The position numbers and the translations under genes were made by a program. This document shows positions 38,516 through 49,812 of a DNA stretch of 64,000 nucleotides, one piece after another (position 1 is the first letter of the stretch; the number at the start of each line of letters is the position of its first letter). The notes under the pieces are model-generated. The model made no database searches, had not been told where the DNA came from, and saw nothing but the letters and a program-made list of their open reading frames with translations. This DNA is from Stictocephala bisonia (lineage: Eukaryota; Arthropoda; Insecta; Hemiptera; Membracidae). The stretch is taken from NCBI GenBank assembly GCA_035578905.1, contig JAQJVL010000084.1, positions 1,733,941 through 1,797,940 on the forward strand, read 5' to 3'.

Positions 38516-38739
38516 ATATCGATGATAATAGGTTATAATAAAATATACATTTGTTTCAATGACTAATTTATTACAAATGAAACTCAAAATGTTGTAACAT
38601 TTATCGTTGCATCAATGATTATTATAAAATACTCATTATCGTAAGTATTATTACATCGTTATTTCTTATGAATAATACTACGCAGTGTTCTTAGCTAATT
38701 AATTTACAAACCTCACACTCATCACCGTTTATCTGGGCT

Positions 38740-38935
38740 TCGGGAGGGCTCTAAATTCTACTCACCCATTATCTATATTGTTCCCCCTCAGAGAGCATTA
38801 TGTATCAGACAAAGGAGTAAATCTTGGGGATAACTTAGGTGACCCTTTGTTTCAAACCTGAGCCTAAGTCTTCTCAACTCCCATTATCAATTCCATTAAT
38901 AAAGGGGGCCTTCTGAGGATTGTTTAAAAGCAATC
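38740..38935. other. GC-richer island, candidate non-coding element
   Basis: It contains CCATTATCAATTCCATTAAT followed by AAAGGGGGCC, and several TAAT/ATTA cores. No frame is open across it. A regulatory role is inference. Confidence 0.25.
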
Positions 38936-39228
38936 AGTATTATATGTTAGATAATAACACGTTTTAATATACGACCTATCTTTTTAAAGTATGAGATTGT
39001 ATTTAGTTGTCTTATTTCATTTACACGAATTTGCAAGAATTATATCTACAAAATAAAGTTTAAATGCACTTTTTGTTTTAGAAAATATCGAAAAAATAAT
39101 ACAAAGCATAAGGATCACCATTCCTCAAATTTAGGTTGAAAAACAACACAAATGTATATAATACGAGTATTTTACATTCAAAATGTATTTACTTACGTGT
39201 TTTAGTCAATCTGTTTACTAAATAACTT

Positions 39229-39267
39229 GACTACGCATTTTAAGTAAAAAAAAAAACTCATCATCAG
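39229..39267 (-). ncRNA. Degenerate hammerhead-like motif C
   Basis: On the minus strand CTGATGATGAG is followed by a T-run and ACTTAAAATGCGTAGTC. The GAAAC box has become AAAAT, so this copy should be inactive. It is homologous to motif A by position in the mirrored arm. Confidence 0.35.
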
Positions 39268-39395
39268 GTCACTTGTTCTTGTTAAGATGAACTTGAAAAC
39301 CTCTTCATATAAAGTTCACACACGCAAAAAAACACATTATGTCACACACCGACACAGTTCTGTGGGTGATTGTTAGACATGAACTGGAGTATACT

Positions 39396-39665
39396 TCAGT
39401 TATCCCCTTCTTCAACTATATCATTGTTTTCATTAGGATCAGCTGTCACCATTGATTTTGTTTTGTGTATAAGAGTGTTGAATAATATGTTGGATTCAAA
39501 ATGTATCTTGTCATTGAGTAAATGTGAATTATTTTTAGACTTGTAAATTTCATATTCTTCTAGTGTGTTTAATAGTTTACTTTTGTGGCAAAAATGAATT
39601 ATCTGTAATTTTTCATCTATTGATTGAAGAGAATGATTGGTATTAAGGAGTTTGCTTTTTACCAC
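39396..39665 (-). pseudogene. Penelope-like protein C-terminal fragment (left arm)
   Basis: 89 codons ending at a TAA-type stop after VEEGDN. The recognisable part is IIHFCHKSKLLNTLEEYEIY followed by an Asn/Lys-rich linker and HFESNILFNTLIHKTKS. This matches the region just after the GIY-YIG endonuclease in arthropod Penelope-like proteins (HxKGxxLNxLEEyEIYK pattern). The ATG used is internal to the family's normal protein. Confidence 0.65.
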
Positions 39666-39854
39666 AAAAGTAAACTATTAAACACGCTAAAAGAATACAA
39701 AATTTACAAGTATAAAAATAATCCACATGTACTCAATGAAAAGATACATTTTGAATCCAACATATTATTCAACACTCGTATATACAAAACAAAATCAATT
39801 CTTAGAGCTGATCCTAATCAAAACAATGATATAGTTGAAGAAGGGGATAACTGA
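39624..39854 (+). pseudogene. Penelope-like protein C-terminal fragment (right arm)
   Basis: 76 codons, the mirror partner of 39396-39665: FYHKSKLLNTLKEYKIYKYK, then HFESNILFNTRIYKTKS and the same VEEGDN end. The substitutions relative to the left arm show the two arms have diverged since the inversion, which argues against a recent assembly palindrome. Confidence 0.65.
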
Positions 39855-39975
39855 AGTACACTCCAGTTCTTGTCTAACAATCGCTCACAGAACTTTATCG
39901 GTGCGTGACATAATGTGTTTCTGCGTGTGTGAACTTTATATGACGTGGGTTTCAAGTCTTTCAAGAACAAGTAAC

Positions 39976-40010
39976 CTAATGATGAGTCCTTTGACTTGAA
40001 ACGTGTCGTC
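39976..40010 (+). ncRNA. Hammerhead-ribozyme-like motif A
   Basis: Order of elements: CTAATGATG (core, usual CTGATGA), stem AGTC-CTTT-GACT, then TTGAAACG, TGT, CGTC. The CG/CG pair, A-U closure and GUC cleavage triplet reproduce the short stem III of Penelope-type hammerheads. There are two departures: the core G is replaced, and extra U/G residues lie between the core and stem II. It is probably a decayed ribozyme. Confidence 0.45.
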
Positions 40011-40080
40011 ACGTTATCTGCTGAACAGATTGACTAAAACACGTAAGTAAATATTGATTGTCTGTCCGGGGCTAAAATGT

Positions 40081-42160
40081 CAAATTTCAAAATGTGGTTA
40101 AATATTATATTTTTCGTGTTAATCAACACTTCTTATGATAGTTTCGTGCCATTACTTTTCAGAATACTTTATAGGCTCACCGCTCAGGTCCGTAGTGTAT
40201 AACATTACACCTACAGGTTGGGAAAATGTTGACTTCTGTTTGTAAGGAATTTTTAAGAAGTCAAATTCAGGGTGTCAAAAGTCTTTACGGTACAAATGAT
40301 GAGTCTTAAACCTAAAAAAATGACGTAGTCTTATACTTACTTATTTTCATTTTTATTTTAAATTCCAAGAAAATAGAAATGCTCATAGAATACTTTTTAA
40401 TTTGGTTTATCACCAACGCCACTAATTAGATAATATTTTGCTTTGTTTTATTTACGATGTTTTAAAAGCTGTATGATATTGTGCGTGAGTAGATCAGTTT
40501 CCGAGTGATACAAAATAACGTTGCTTTGACTGATGTGACTGATGACAGCGTTAACACTTTTTAGACAGTTTGTTTGTGTAACGTACATTTCAGGGTTTTA
40601 AACGTCACCTTTAGATATAATATAGTAATATTTTAGATTATATTACATTTCAACAATACTGGTTAAAAAACATCATTTTATAATTGAAACTTAAATATCA
40701 TCAAGCAAAACTAAAAGTTAGTTGAAAAGTCCTGTTGGTGTGGTAAGGACGGTTTTTGTCGGTACTAAAATAAAACTAATATATTTCACACAAAAAATGG
40801 TTTGGTTTTGGCTACAAAAACAACAATTATTTTTTTATCATATCATAGTAAAATGTACTGAAGCTTTGTTCGCCTTTCTTGTTGATAGTAAACATTTTTT
40901 TCCAATTTATTTATTGCCTGTGGTATTTTTCTTAGAAAAAATATCAGCATTTTTAATTTAATCATTACCTTATGATATAATGAAAAAAAAACTAATGTTT
41001 CTTCCCCTTGCTGTCTCATTTAACCAATTTAGGCTAAACTATAACCACAGGTTCACAAGGTTAGGAAATTATCCTCAAACAGCGGTATACGATACAAATA
41101 TTAATAAATAAATAAACAGTATGTGAATAACTCAGGAGACCAAAAACAAAAATTGCTCATGGAGTTAAATTTTAGGTAATTCTACAAATTTATTACATCT
41201 ACCTGAGCGAGAGGATGGTTCCTCAACGACATATACCATGCGTGGGTGTTTGAGTCTGTCTAAGCATAACATAGCCCTGTCCCTGAACACACACAACTTT
41301 TTACATGGACATCAATAAGAACTTAAAATCAAAAAGTCAAATAAGGATAATAATTGATAACCTTCCGACATCCAATTATCTGATCTATGTTAATTCCTCG
41401 GTCGATCAATACTGACCCATGGAGACAATGAACGGGTGTCCACCTTCAGTATGAGTCTAGGGCTTGATATTTAATGGCATATCAACAATTAAAACATAAA
41501 ATAATAAAACGATCTTTTTTTATTTCATCTCTTGTAAGAAGTGCCTAATAACAATATTAAGAAATACGTGACAAAAAAATCAGATAAAATATAAAACAAT
41601 ATTTACTGAGCTCATACAGTTTTTGGACTCAGTAAAAAAAAGGGATTTAAAGATTTCATATAGTTAATATTTTTAACAATATCTTTACTAAATCAAGGAC
41701 AGGCATTTATGAAGCGACATGTTAGAATTATGACCAGACATTTTTAAGTATTAAACGTGGTCACTTATGTATTTATTGGAAGTGTTTATGTTGGATGGTA
41801 GTCAAAGTTTAGATATTGTGTAGGGTTTGTCAGTTAGCTGAAAATCAGACCTAAATTTGGTGGTTCAGATTCCACGTAAATCTGTATATTTCTTAATAAC
41901 CCTGGCTATCGGGCGATTAATAAGTAGCTCTTTCTAAGGAACAGTCGACCTTAGTTAGTAACAATGACTACACTCGTTCATCAACATTCATTCGCCACTC
42001 ATATTTCTCCATAGCTTGACGATCGGCGTTTTCTAATGAATAATAAATATTATTATCCGTACGTACACTCATAACCATGAGAATTGTATTAAATGCAAGA
42101 CTACATGATACATTTTATTTCTGCACAAATAAATTCATGTGAAGTGTTAAGTAAACACAT
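40081..42160. other. AT-rich sequence, nothing firm
   Basis: Contains a 79-codon hydrophobic ORF (40722-40961) from AT-rich codons. Small GC-richer patches at 41210-41300 and 41390-41465 have no open frames. Confidence 0.45.
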
Positions 42161-42166
42161 CCTCAG

Positions 42167-42302
42167 GAGTTTCTAAGCCGTCCACTGACCTAGACCATCA
42201 GGTTCAAGGCCGACCGCCCCAGGCAAACATCACTGAAAACATGACCACTTATATAGACATCCCTGACGTGATGAACTACAGAGCCGCGTCACAATGTTAT
42301 GG
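42167..42302 (+). CDS. Candidate coding exon, possibly a first coding exon
   Basis: A GC-richer island starts after CATCCTCAG (acceptor-like) and ends at TATGG|GTAAGT, a consensus donor. One frame is open throughout: VSKPSTDLDHQVQGRPPQAN, then ITENMTTYIDIPDVMNYRAA and SQCYG, ending with two bases of a split Gly codon. The internal ATG at 42241 lies in an ideal insect context (GAAAACATGACC). The exon may therefore be 5' UTR plus a first coding segment MTTYIDIPDVMNYRAASQCY, or a fully coding internal exon. No downstream partner could be matched in frame. Family not recognised. Confidence 0.5.
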
Positions 42303-43450
42303 GTAAGTGTTTTACACAACTTAAAGAAATGAGTTTGTAATTAATTATTTATCAAATTATATTTTAAGATATCATATAATATTTTAATACTTTTTATTAC
42401 TAGTGATTTCAACGCTTATATATTGAGTAATGAACGCCAATGGTAGACATATAAATAATGAATTGTGAAATGTTACATATAAACTGCTTAATCAATATTA
42501 ATACTTTTAATACATTAATTCTTTAGTTTAACTCTTAGAAATATAATATAATTATGTCATTTTATTTACTTTTAACATTTAATATGTACTGTGATTTCAT
42601 TTTAAAATATTTCAATATCACATATAATAAGTTTTGGTCAAATTGTTTTGAACTTAAATAAAAAAATAATAAACAGAGTTTCGTTGAAGCCTTGTGGTCA
42701 TAAATAAAAATGATCTAATATTTTCAGAACTGATAGTAAACTTTTTGTGCTATAACAGACATTGTTATTTCATAATATCAACGATTGATAAATTTACACA
42801 TAGATTTATTGATAAATATATATTGTGACTTAAAGATCAATAATGTATCACGTTTAATGCCTAATAATGCATTTACAAGAAGAAAAAAAATAAATATAGT
42901 TATAAAAGCCGACATTGTAAGAGAGGGGTTACGAGATAAAATCCCTTAGCAAAGAGCACAGAGAGATAAATAGAGTGTAGTCCGTCACTTAGAAAGATGC
43001 GGGCTTGACAATGTGGTTAGTTCCTAAAGGTCGTAACTTAGTTAGAAAACAAATAATATTATTTATTGAAAGCGATAACAAAATATAAAATTATAATAAT
43101 CATTACTTAAAAACAATAATTGTTTGAAATTTTAGGTTTTACTATATGATATAATGCTACGATGGTGTACACAAATATCCACACAAAATAAATAATATAT
43201 ATTATTTTAGAAATGTTTTATCATTTTAAAATTATAAACCTTCATTAAATGATTCAACGATCATTAAAAAGTTACATGTCAGTATTGAACAGTGATACAA
43301 ACCGTTTGCAGTGGTAAAGTAAGTAACAACCTTTAATAAAATCATCTTATTCATTTTTAGTGCTAATTAAATTTATTCACTTTAGAAAATTATTTTAAAT
43401 GAACAGCCATGTTTAGCTTTTATGAATGATAATTACTTCATGACTTGGTT
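42303..43450. other. AT-rich sequence, nothing recognised
   Basis: Follows the candidate exon as intron-like AT-rich DNA. No repeats or ORFs. Confidence 0.5.
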
Positions 43451-44138
43451 GAAATAGTTGATAAATCTAGTACACGTGATACTTCCCTCCGAAATAGTTG
43501 ATAAATCTAGTACACGCGATACTTCCCTCCAAAATATTTGATAAATCTAGTCCACGTGATACTTCCCTCCGAAATAGTTGATAAATCTAGTCCACGTGAT
43601 ACTTCCCTCCGAAATAGTTGATAAATCTAGTCCACGTGATACTTCCCTCCGAAATAGTTGATAAATCTAGTCCACGTGATACTTCCCTCCGAAATAGTTG
43701 ATAAATCTAGTCCACGTGATACTTCCCTCCAAAATATTTGATAAATCTAGTCCACGTGATACTTCCCTCTGAAATAGTTGATAAATCCAGTCCACGTGAT
43801 ACTTCCCTCCGAAATAGTTGATAAATCTAGTCCACGTGATACTTCCCTCCGAAATAGTTGATAAATAAAGTCCACGTGATACTTCCCTCCGAAATAGTTG
43901 ATAAATCTAGTCCACGTGATACTTCCCTCCGAAATAGTTGATAAATAAAGTCCACGTGATACTTCCCTCCGAAATAGTTGATAAATCTAGTCCACGTGAT
44001 ACTTCCCTCCGAAATATTTGATAAATCTAGTCCACGTGATACTTCCCTCCGAAATAGTTGATAAATCTAGTCCACGTGATACTTCCCTCCGAAATAGTTG
44101 ATAAATCCAGTCCACGTAATACTTCCCTCCGAAATATT
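43451..44138. repeat. 40-bp tandem array, 17 units, each with an E-box
   Basis: The unit is GAAATAGTTGATAAATCTAG followed by TCCACGTGATACTTCCCTCC (exactly 40 bp). Seventeen full units end at 44130, with a partial one after. CACGTG is intact in fifteen units, lost in the second (CACGCG) and last (CACGTA). Variants such as ATAAATAAAG recur in non-adjacent units, suggesting multi-unit duplication. Confidence 0.98.
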
Positions 44139-44541
44139 ATTAGACGTACTTGTATATTACCTGTATATTACTTTATATTTAACAAATAAAGTCTTCTACA
44201 CCAAACTTTGTAATAGTATATTTTAGTTTAAATATTTACAAGATAATTATACAAATAAAATAAAAATAAAAAAAAATGAAAATATTTAACAAAATCAATT
44301 TTAACTTATACATGGTACACATTAAATTAATCAATTAAAAACATATAAATTCTCATACACAACCTCTTTTATGTAAGTTGTACAAACCAGCCTTCCACCA
44401 TGAAATAGTTTAAAAATAAAACATTACGTAAGTTGTAAAATGGGCTTATATTAAAATTAGACATTTTAGCCCCGGACAGACGATCAATATTTACTTACGT
44501 GTGTTAATCAGTCAATTTTTTCCCTAGAGAACTAACTATAT

Positions 44542-44573
44542 GACGCGTTTCAAATCAACACATCTATCATCAG
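44542..44573 (-). ncRNA. Hammerhead-ribozyme-like motif B
   Basis: On the minus strand an intact CTGATGA core is followed by a weak stem (AGAT/ATTT), then GAAACGCGTC. The core words are correct, but stem II is poor. Confidence 0.4.
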
Positions 44574-44643
44574 GTTGTTTGTTTCTATTAAGATGAACAT
44601 GAAACTTATTTTATATAAAGTTCATCTTAATAGGAACAAATTA

Positions 44644-44679
44644 CGTGATGATGAATCTTTTGATTTGAAACGATTCGTC
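44644..44679 (+). ncRNA. Hammerhead-ribozyme-like motif D
   Basis: GTGATGATG, stem AATC-TTTT-GATT, TTGAAACG, ATT, CGTC. Compared with motif A, stem II keeps pairing with an A-U pair in place of G-C, and the stem III loop differs while CG/CG is kept. The base at the first core position is G instead of C. Confidence 0.45.
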
Positions 44680-45907
44680 TAGTTCTCTAGTGAACAAATT
44701 GACTTATTAATATACGTAAGTAAATATATTGTATATCTGATAATTTAGTAGAATATATCAGGTGAACGTCAAACAACACGTATTTATTATCAAGTTCAGA
44801 GATTACAAAGTAATATGGTGATCGATTTTGGTATCACACGTTTACTTCCTTAGCAGAGGGATTCACAAAGGAATGACACTGTTGTTCGACAACGCTACTT
44901 ACCTACTAACAATAATTGTCACATTCAGTTAGTATGATTACTCACTGTTTCCAATAAGTTAGTATTACCAAAGTACCTAGAAAAAAATATAAAAAAAACA
45001 ACATAAGTTACTCTACATTTATATTCAAATTAAGTGAGGCAAACCAAATTGTACCGAAACAACATTTTAGAGTGAAGCGAATTTACAAAAGGATTCACAA
45101 GGGAAATCAAGAACGACGTGTCAGAGAAGTGGTTCAGCCATGATGGATACACGAGAGTAAGTGAACTGTGTGCTGGAGGGGTGGGGGAAAGAACTATTTA
45201 CTTGTATACACACAAAATAACATAGGTAAACGTGTGATACCACTATTTTATACAATGAATAAAGTAGCTCGATAAAAAAATACAGTTTTACTATCTTACT
45301 TTTATTAATGGTACTTTCAAATAAATTTAAAAAAAATTAGATACCTTACTCGTCAGTACACCATCAGTTTTCAATTTAAAAATTATAACTATGGATTTGC
45401 TTGGAGAGGCACAACAAAATAGAAAACAAAACTCTCGTTTAGTAATGCAATATGTAGACATTAATCCAACAAGTAAAATAAATTTTAGGAGATAAATTGC
45501 TTTATCTACTAAACGTCAATTAAATTACTATAAACAATTTAAAACTTATCAATATAAGACTAGACATAATACAAGTAAAAAGAAGATTTACTAACAGCTT
45601 TATTAGGTATGATTTAAATTTCACCCTAAAGTTTAAGTCAAGCACTGTGACTGGTACTGGACTTGTATATCAGAAATGTTACACTTGTAGCAGTGTTATG
45701 TATGTGCATGCACTGGTGTAACATTGTGGTAGACATTACACCTAAACTATGTAGCTTTGAACTGCAGCTATGAATACGGCAAAATCAAGTTTTCGATTTA
45801 AAATATTGATATTTATACCATATACCATGAAATTTGATGTGTAATAAGTAATGACCTAACGAAAACTTTTCACAGATCCATCTCTTCATCAACTACTTTA
45901 TACTTTA

Positions 45908-46090
45908 AACAATACCACTGTACGTGTATGGGCGGTTGGGTGGGTCATACCACTGTACGTGTATGCGTGGGTGGGTGGGTCAATACCACTGTACGTGTAT
46001 GGGCGGGTGGGTGGGTCAATACCACTATACGAGTATGGGTGGGTGGGTGGGTCATACCACTGTACGTGTATGCGTGGGTGGGTGGGTACA
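45908..46090. repeat. 36-bp minisatellite, about 5 units (locus 2)
   Basis: AATACCACTGTACGTGTATG followed by GGCGGGTGGGTGGGTC repeats with one-base length differences. It is the same family as 34332-35105, 11 kb away, with G-richer linkers. Confidence 0.95.
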
Positions 46091-47680
46091 GTTAGGGTTA
46101 GCTACAGTTAGCTAAATAGAAAATACTAGCTCAGAGACGGATATTAAAATTCTAATTTTAAATCCAAGCAATAAACAGAGTCCTATAGAAAATATATATA
46201 ACATACGAACTTTGCTCTTGGTTTAAGGTAACTACATATTTGATGGGCATTTAATGAGATTATAACCGTCCATTTGTTAGGATTTTTTAAAATTAGAATG
46301 AAAATAATATTTGAATATATTTCAATATAATAATAACGTAAGGAAGCCTCTACAATTTTAATAACTTGTTAAAATAACCAACTTGTTAATAATCCTATAC
46401 AATTGTTAAAAGAACCAAATAACTCTTTTATTTCAGGACATAGTCCTTAATTTGAAGTAATCATAAATACATCACTGATCATCGTTGTACTATTAAATAG
46501 GTACGGATTATGGAACAGTTAATAGGCATGTTACCAGCTTGTACCACTGTTTCAGGTAGTACTGCTGGGAATCCTCAGTGAAGTGGACACGGAAGAGCTA
46601 TCACCACCTGCTGTACTATTTAAGTGAATGGTGATTGGTAAAAACTAAAGCAACACTATTTAAAAATATGACGTTAAATATTATGAGTATTGCAAAGGAG
46701 CAGCTTAATATAGCCAGCTGATTGATTTCCAAACAGATTTTTATCTGTAATTAGGACAAAAAAAGCTCCTTTCAGTGTATGAAACTTGCGTGTACCACAT
46801 GTGCTACAATGTAAGAAAATAAATCACTTACTAAATCCAACAGGTTGCATTTTATATTGTTTGGATATGACTTCTGGAACGTATTGAATATTACTGATGT
46901 ACACTGATAGTTTGTAACTCTAACTTTTAAGTGCACATTTTTGTCAGACATTGGATTGTCATCATTATAAGAGTACAATTTAATATGAAAACTACGCAAT
47001 ACATTTTCACCTACAATCTTATTTCTTGTAGGTGAATATGTACCTTCATAGTTTAAACTTTTAAATTTATACTATGAAGGTATCTTTACAGATAGAAAAG
47101 CATTAGAATAAAAACAAAATTAGATATTAGATAAAAGTACTAAAATAGTCATAGAACTATATTTAATTTTCTTAAGTCCTTTTCTTGGCAAGTATTTTAT
47201 GAGGAATACAAATAAAGACAAATATTTAGATTACAGTATAACGAAATATTTATTAAAATTAGTAACTAAATGGGAACAGAAAACTGATTGTTCTGGTACC
47301 TTTATAACATTGATTAAAGAATGTATGAGCTGTCCAAAACTTGTTTACAGAAAGATTAACCAAATGTGAGCATGAAAGGAAAACCTTTTGGTCCAGTTTG
47401 GAGCTTGACGAAATTTACTTCAACCGAAGAGCTTACATTAGTGCAATAATTCATTAAAAGGTTAATTTTGATATGCTAGAAGAATTATTTTTACAATACA
47501 ATACGATAAATCAATACAATTTGTCTTAATGTGTTCTTCGAGTATTATTTTGTCTATGCAGGAATAAAACATTTCCTTCTTAATACACTCTTAATAGTTT
47601 TAATAATGTCAATTCTTATTAATAACAAATTAAACATCTCTCAAGAGGACCACACATTAAAAAAAACTTTTTTGACCACT
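46091..47680. other. AT-rich sequence with one weak terminal-exon candidate
   Basis: At 46553 TGTTTCAG precedes a GC-richer stretch open in two frames. One reads VVLLGILSEVDTEELSPPAV to TGA at about 46624. Neither frame joins the 42.2-kb exon without a stop, so I do not call a gene. Confidence 0.35.
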
Positions 47681-48075
47681 GGAATCTTTAAATTGAGTGT
47701 GCCATGTTCAGATACGTGTACATATAATATATCAGGAAATCAAAAACTTTTATGACAACTAGAAACTTTATATTGAGTGTGCCATGTTCAGATACATGTA
47801 CATATAAGATACCAGGCAATCAAACACTTTTATGACAACTGGAAACTTTATATTGAGTGTACCATGTTCAGATACATGTACATATAAGATAACAGGCAAT
47901 CAAAACTTTTTATGACAGCTGGAAACTATATATTGAGTGTGCCACGTTCAGATACGTGTACATATAAGATACCAGGCAATCAAAAACTTTTATGACAACT
48001 AGAAACTTTATATTGAGTGTGCCATGTTCAGATACATGTACATATAAGACACCACGCAAACAAAAACTTTCATAA
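47680..48075. repeat. 80-bp tandem array, 5 units
   Basis: TTGAGTGTGCCATGTTCAGA recurs at 47693, 47773, 47853, 47933 and 48013, giving an exact 80-bp period. Each unit contains a GATACATGTACATATAAGAT block. Confidence 0.97.
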
Positions 48076-49200
48076 GTGTACTAAACAAGTTTAGTATTAA
48101 TGAACGGAGAATTAATTATTTTTCCAACCGAAGGTTCACGTGAACTTATCCTACACTATACTAACTAACTCAACCAGATGAAACATAACCTAACCAAAAT
48201 AACATACACTAATCATGATTTATAAAATCCAAAATCTATGTATTCACTCAAAATATTCTGAACCACGGAATAGATTTGATTCAATTTGGAGGGAAGTTAC
48301 ATTTTGTGTCGAGTAGACCTACTAAGAAAAGTTTTATTACAATTATATTCTTAAGGGATAGATACAGTTCTTCAAAGTTCCATATTTATCTTAAAAGTAA
48401 CTTACATTAATTTAACAATTTCTATCAAGTGGCTGTTACAAAAAAACCCATAAAAACTACACAAAAGTATCGCTAATTTGATTTTCATTCTGAAATATTT
48501 AAAGTAATTTCGATGAACTCTGAGAGACATAATTACACCACTACTAATCATCCCTTTAAATACTACATCAGAATGCTGAGCTTTTATATTGATGCTTTAG
48601 ATAGAACCATGGAGGGAAGGGTTAGCAAGCGTAGAAAACTAACTCGTAGCGAAGCAGGAGCTGTCGACTAGTCTATAATAATTTAAACTAGTCTCAGTAT
48701 GCTTTTTTACAAAATAATAAATATATTGCATAGAAAATTCTTAAGAGTGGTAGCCCTGGTGGCTCGCTTGTATAAAAACCTGATTAAATTACATTTTAAT
48801 GAGTAAATTCCTTAAAAGTAAACTAATTTCAATTGAAATGTCAACTCATTAAAGCCAACGAAACAACCTAACTTTCTCGCTATTTCAATTAATATTTTAT
48901 TAACCAAATGATTTTAGTCTTAAATTGAAATTTTGTTTACGCAACAACTTATGTATTAGTTAAAAGTCTTCCTACAAATATTTGCTAATGTATTTGTAAG
49001 AGTATTATATTAGAAATGCGTGATTGCCTGCAAGTGACATCAAACGTGGGCTGATACTACTGGCTTAGGCTAATACTCGTTGTCGACAGGGTTAATGAGC
49101 AGACAGTTACTGGATCTCGAAAGCTCGTACCCTATTAGCAAATAGTGCGATCTCTAACTATAGATTAACTAACATGTAGACAGTTAACATTTAATAATTA
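48076..49200. other. AT-rich sequence, nothing firm
   Basis: At 48609 ATGGAGGGAAGG opens a 20-codon frame, MEGRVSKRRKLTRSEAGAVD, in a small GC-richer patch. It is too short to call. Otherwise empty. Confidence 0.4.
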
Positions 49201-49202
49201 AT

Positions 49203-49472
49203 GTAGCACATGAATCATTTACTAAAACCAGATAAATTAAAGGAAAATGGCTTGTATTGATATGTTTTGAACTTATTCTTTATCTCAACTTCACTCGCCA
49301 GTTCACATGGACTTGCAGGCCTGTGCGTGAACTTCTTTCAACGAGTGCAGTATCAACTTCAACAGTGTCAGGAATTGTTTGTCTATCTAGTGGTACACAT
49401 AAGTTGATTTTGCTCAAGGTGGTGCAATCGGTTTTCTGTGTGTTAGTTATTTCTCAATTTTATAGTAAAAAT
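49203..49472 (+). repeat. 260-bp interspersed repeat, unknown family (copy 1)
   Basis: Starts GTAGCACATGAATCATTTAC and ends near CAATTTTATAGTAAAAATT. It closely matches 52012-52263, with about 20 extra bp (AGTATCAACTTCAACAGTGT) in the middle. The core also matches 23035-23115. No terminal inverted repeats and no pol III boxes that I can see. A 72-codon ORF through it is shared in part with the second copy but unrecognised. Confidence 0.75.
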
Positions 49473-49812
49473 TAGTTAATGTACCACCTTCCTTTGAGAC
49501 AGGAAAAGTACAATAACAAAAAATTGTACCCTTTTTAAAAAAACACAAAAAAAATAAAAAATACAATAAAAACACATAAGAACTTGTGGTCCTTTGAAGT
49601 AGGGGAGAGCGGGGCAAGTTGAGACAAAATCCATATTTAAATTTTTTTAACTTTAGTGTTAAACATTTTCTGATCGAAACCTATATAGTATTTTACTGTA
49701 ATTCATTGCGCATCCAGCTGATGTATTGATGATTTTATTTAATTTAAACTTTCCACAAAATTACCATGTTTTTCCACAAAATTACCATTTTTGTACGATA
49801 CTGCAAAGTGTA

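Larger units (their letters stand above)
39185..40080. mobile_element. Two Penelope-like element 3' ends fused head to head
   Basis: The left arm (minus strand, 39665 down to about 39185) and right arm (plus strand, 39624 to about 40080) carry the same sequence outward from a junction near 39630. Each arm encodes the C-terminal tail seen in Penelope-like proteins (SKLLNTLEEYEIYKSKNN on the left, SKLLNTLKEYKIYKYKNN on the right) and ends VEEGDN-stop. A shared 3' UTR with a hammerhead-like motif follows, then ACGTAAGTAAATA. The right end continues into TGTCCGGGGCTAAAATGT, which recurs at 44461. RT and the GIY-YIG catalytic core are missing. Inverted partial copies are a known habit of Penelope-like elements. 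Confidence 0.75.
44461..44730. mobile_element. Second inverted pair of Penelope-like terminal sequences
   Basis: A palindrome of two arms of about 120 bp centred near 44608. Each arm holds AAGTTCATCTTAATAGGAAC, a hammerhead-like motif and an ACGTAAGTAAATA end. It is homologous to the outer parts of 39185-40080 but lacks the coding part. The left end, ACATTTTAGCCCCGGACAGA at 44461, is the reverse complement of the right end of the first pair (40061-40080). Confidence 0.75.

Noticed and set aside
45073..45157. Exon-like stretch between TTTTAG and AGA|GTAAGT
   Set aside because: Weak acceptor, ordinary composition and no recognisable product; kept out of the feature list.
46553..46626. Terminal exon VVLLGILSEVDTEELSPPAV joined to the 42.2-kb exon
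   Set aside because: Any join at the visible acceptors creates an immediate stop, and a second frame is equally open, so no gene model was made.
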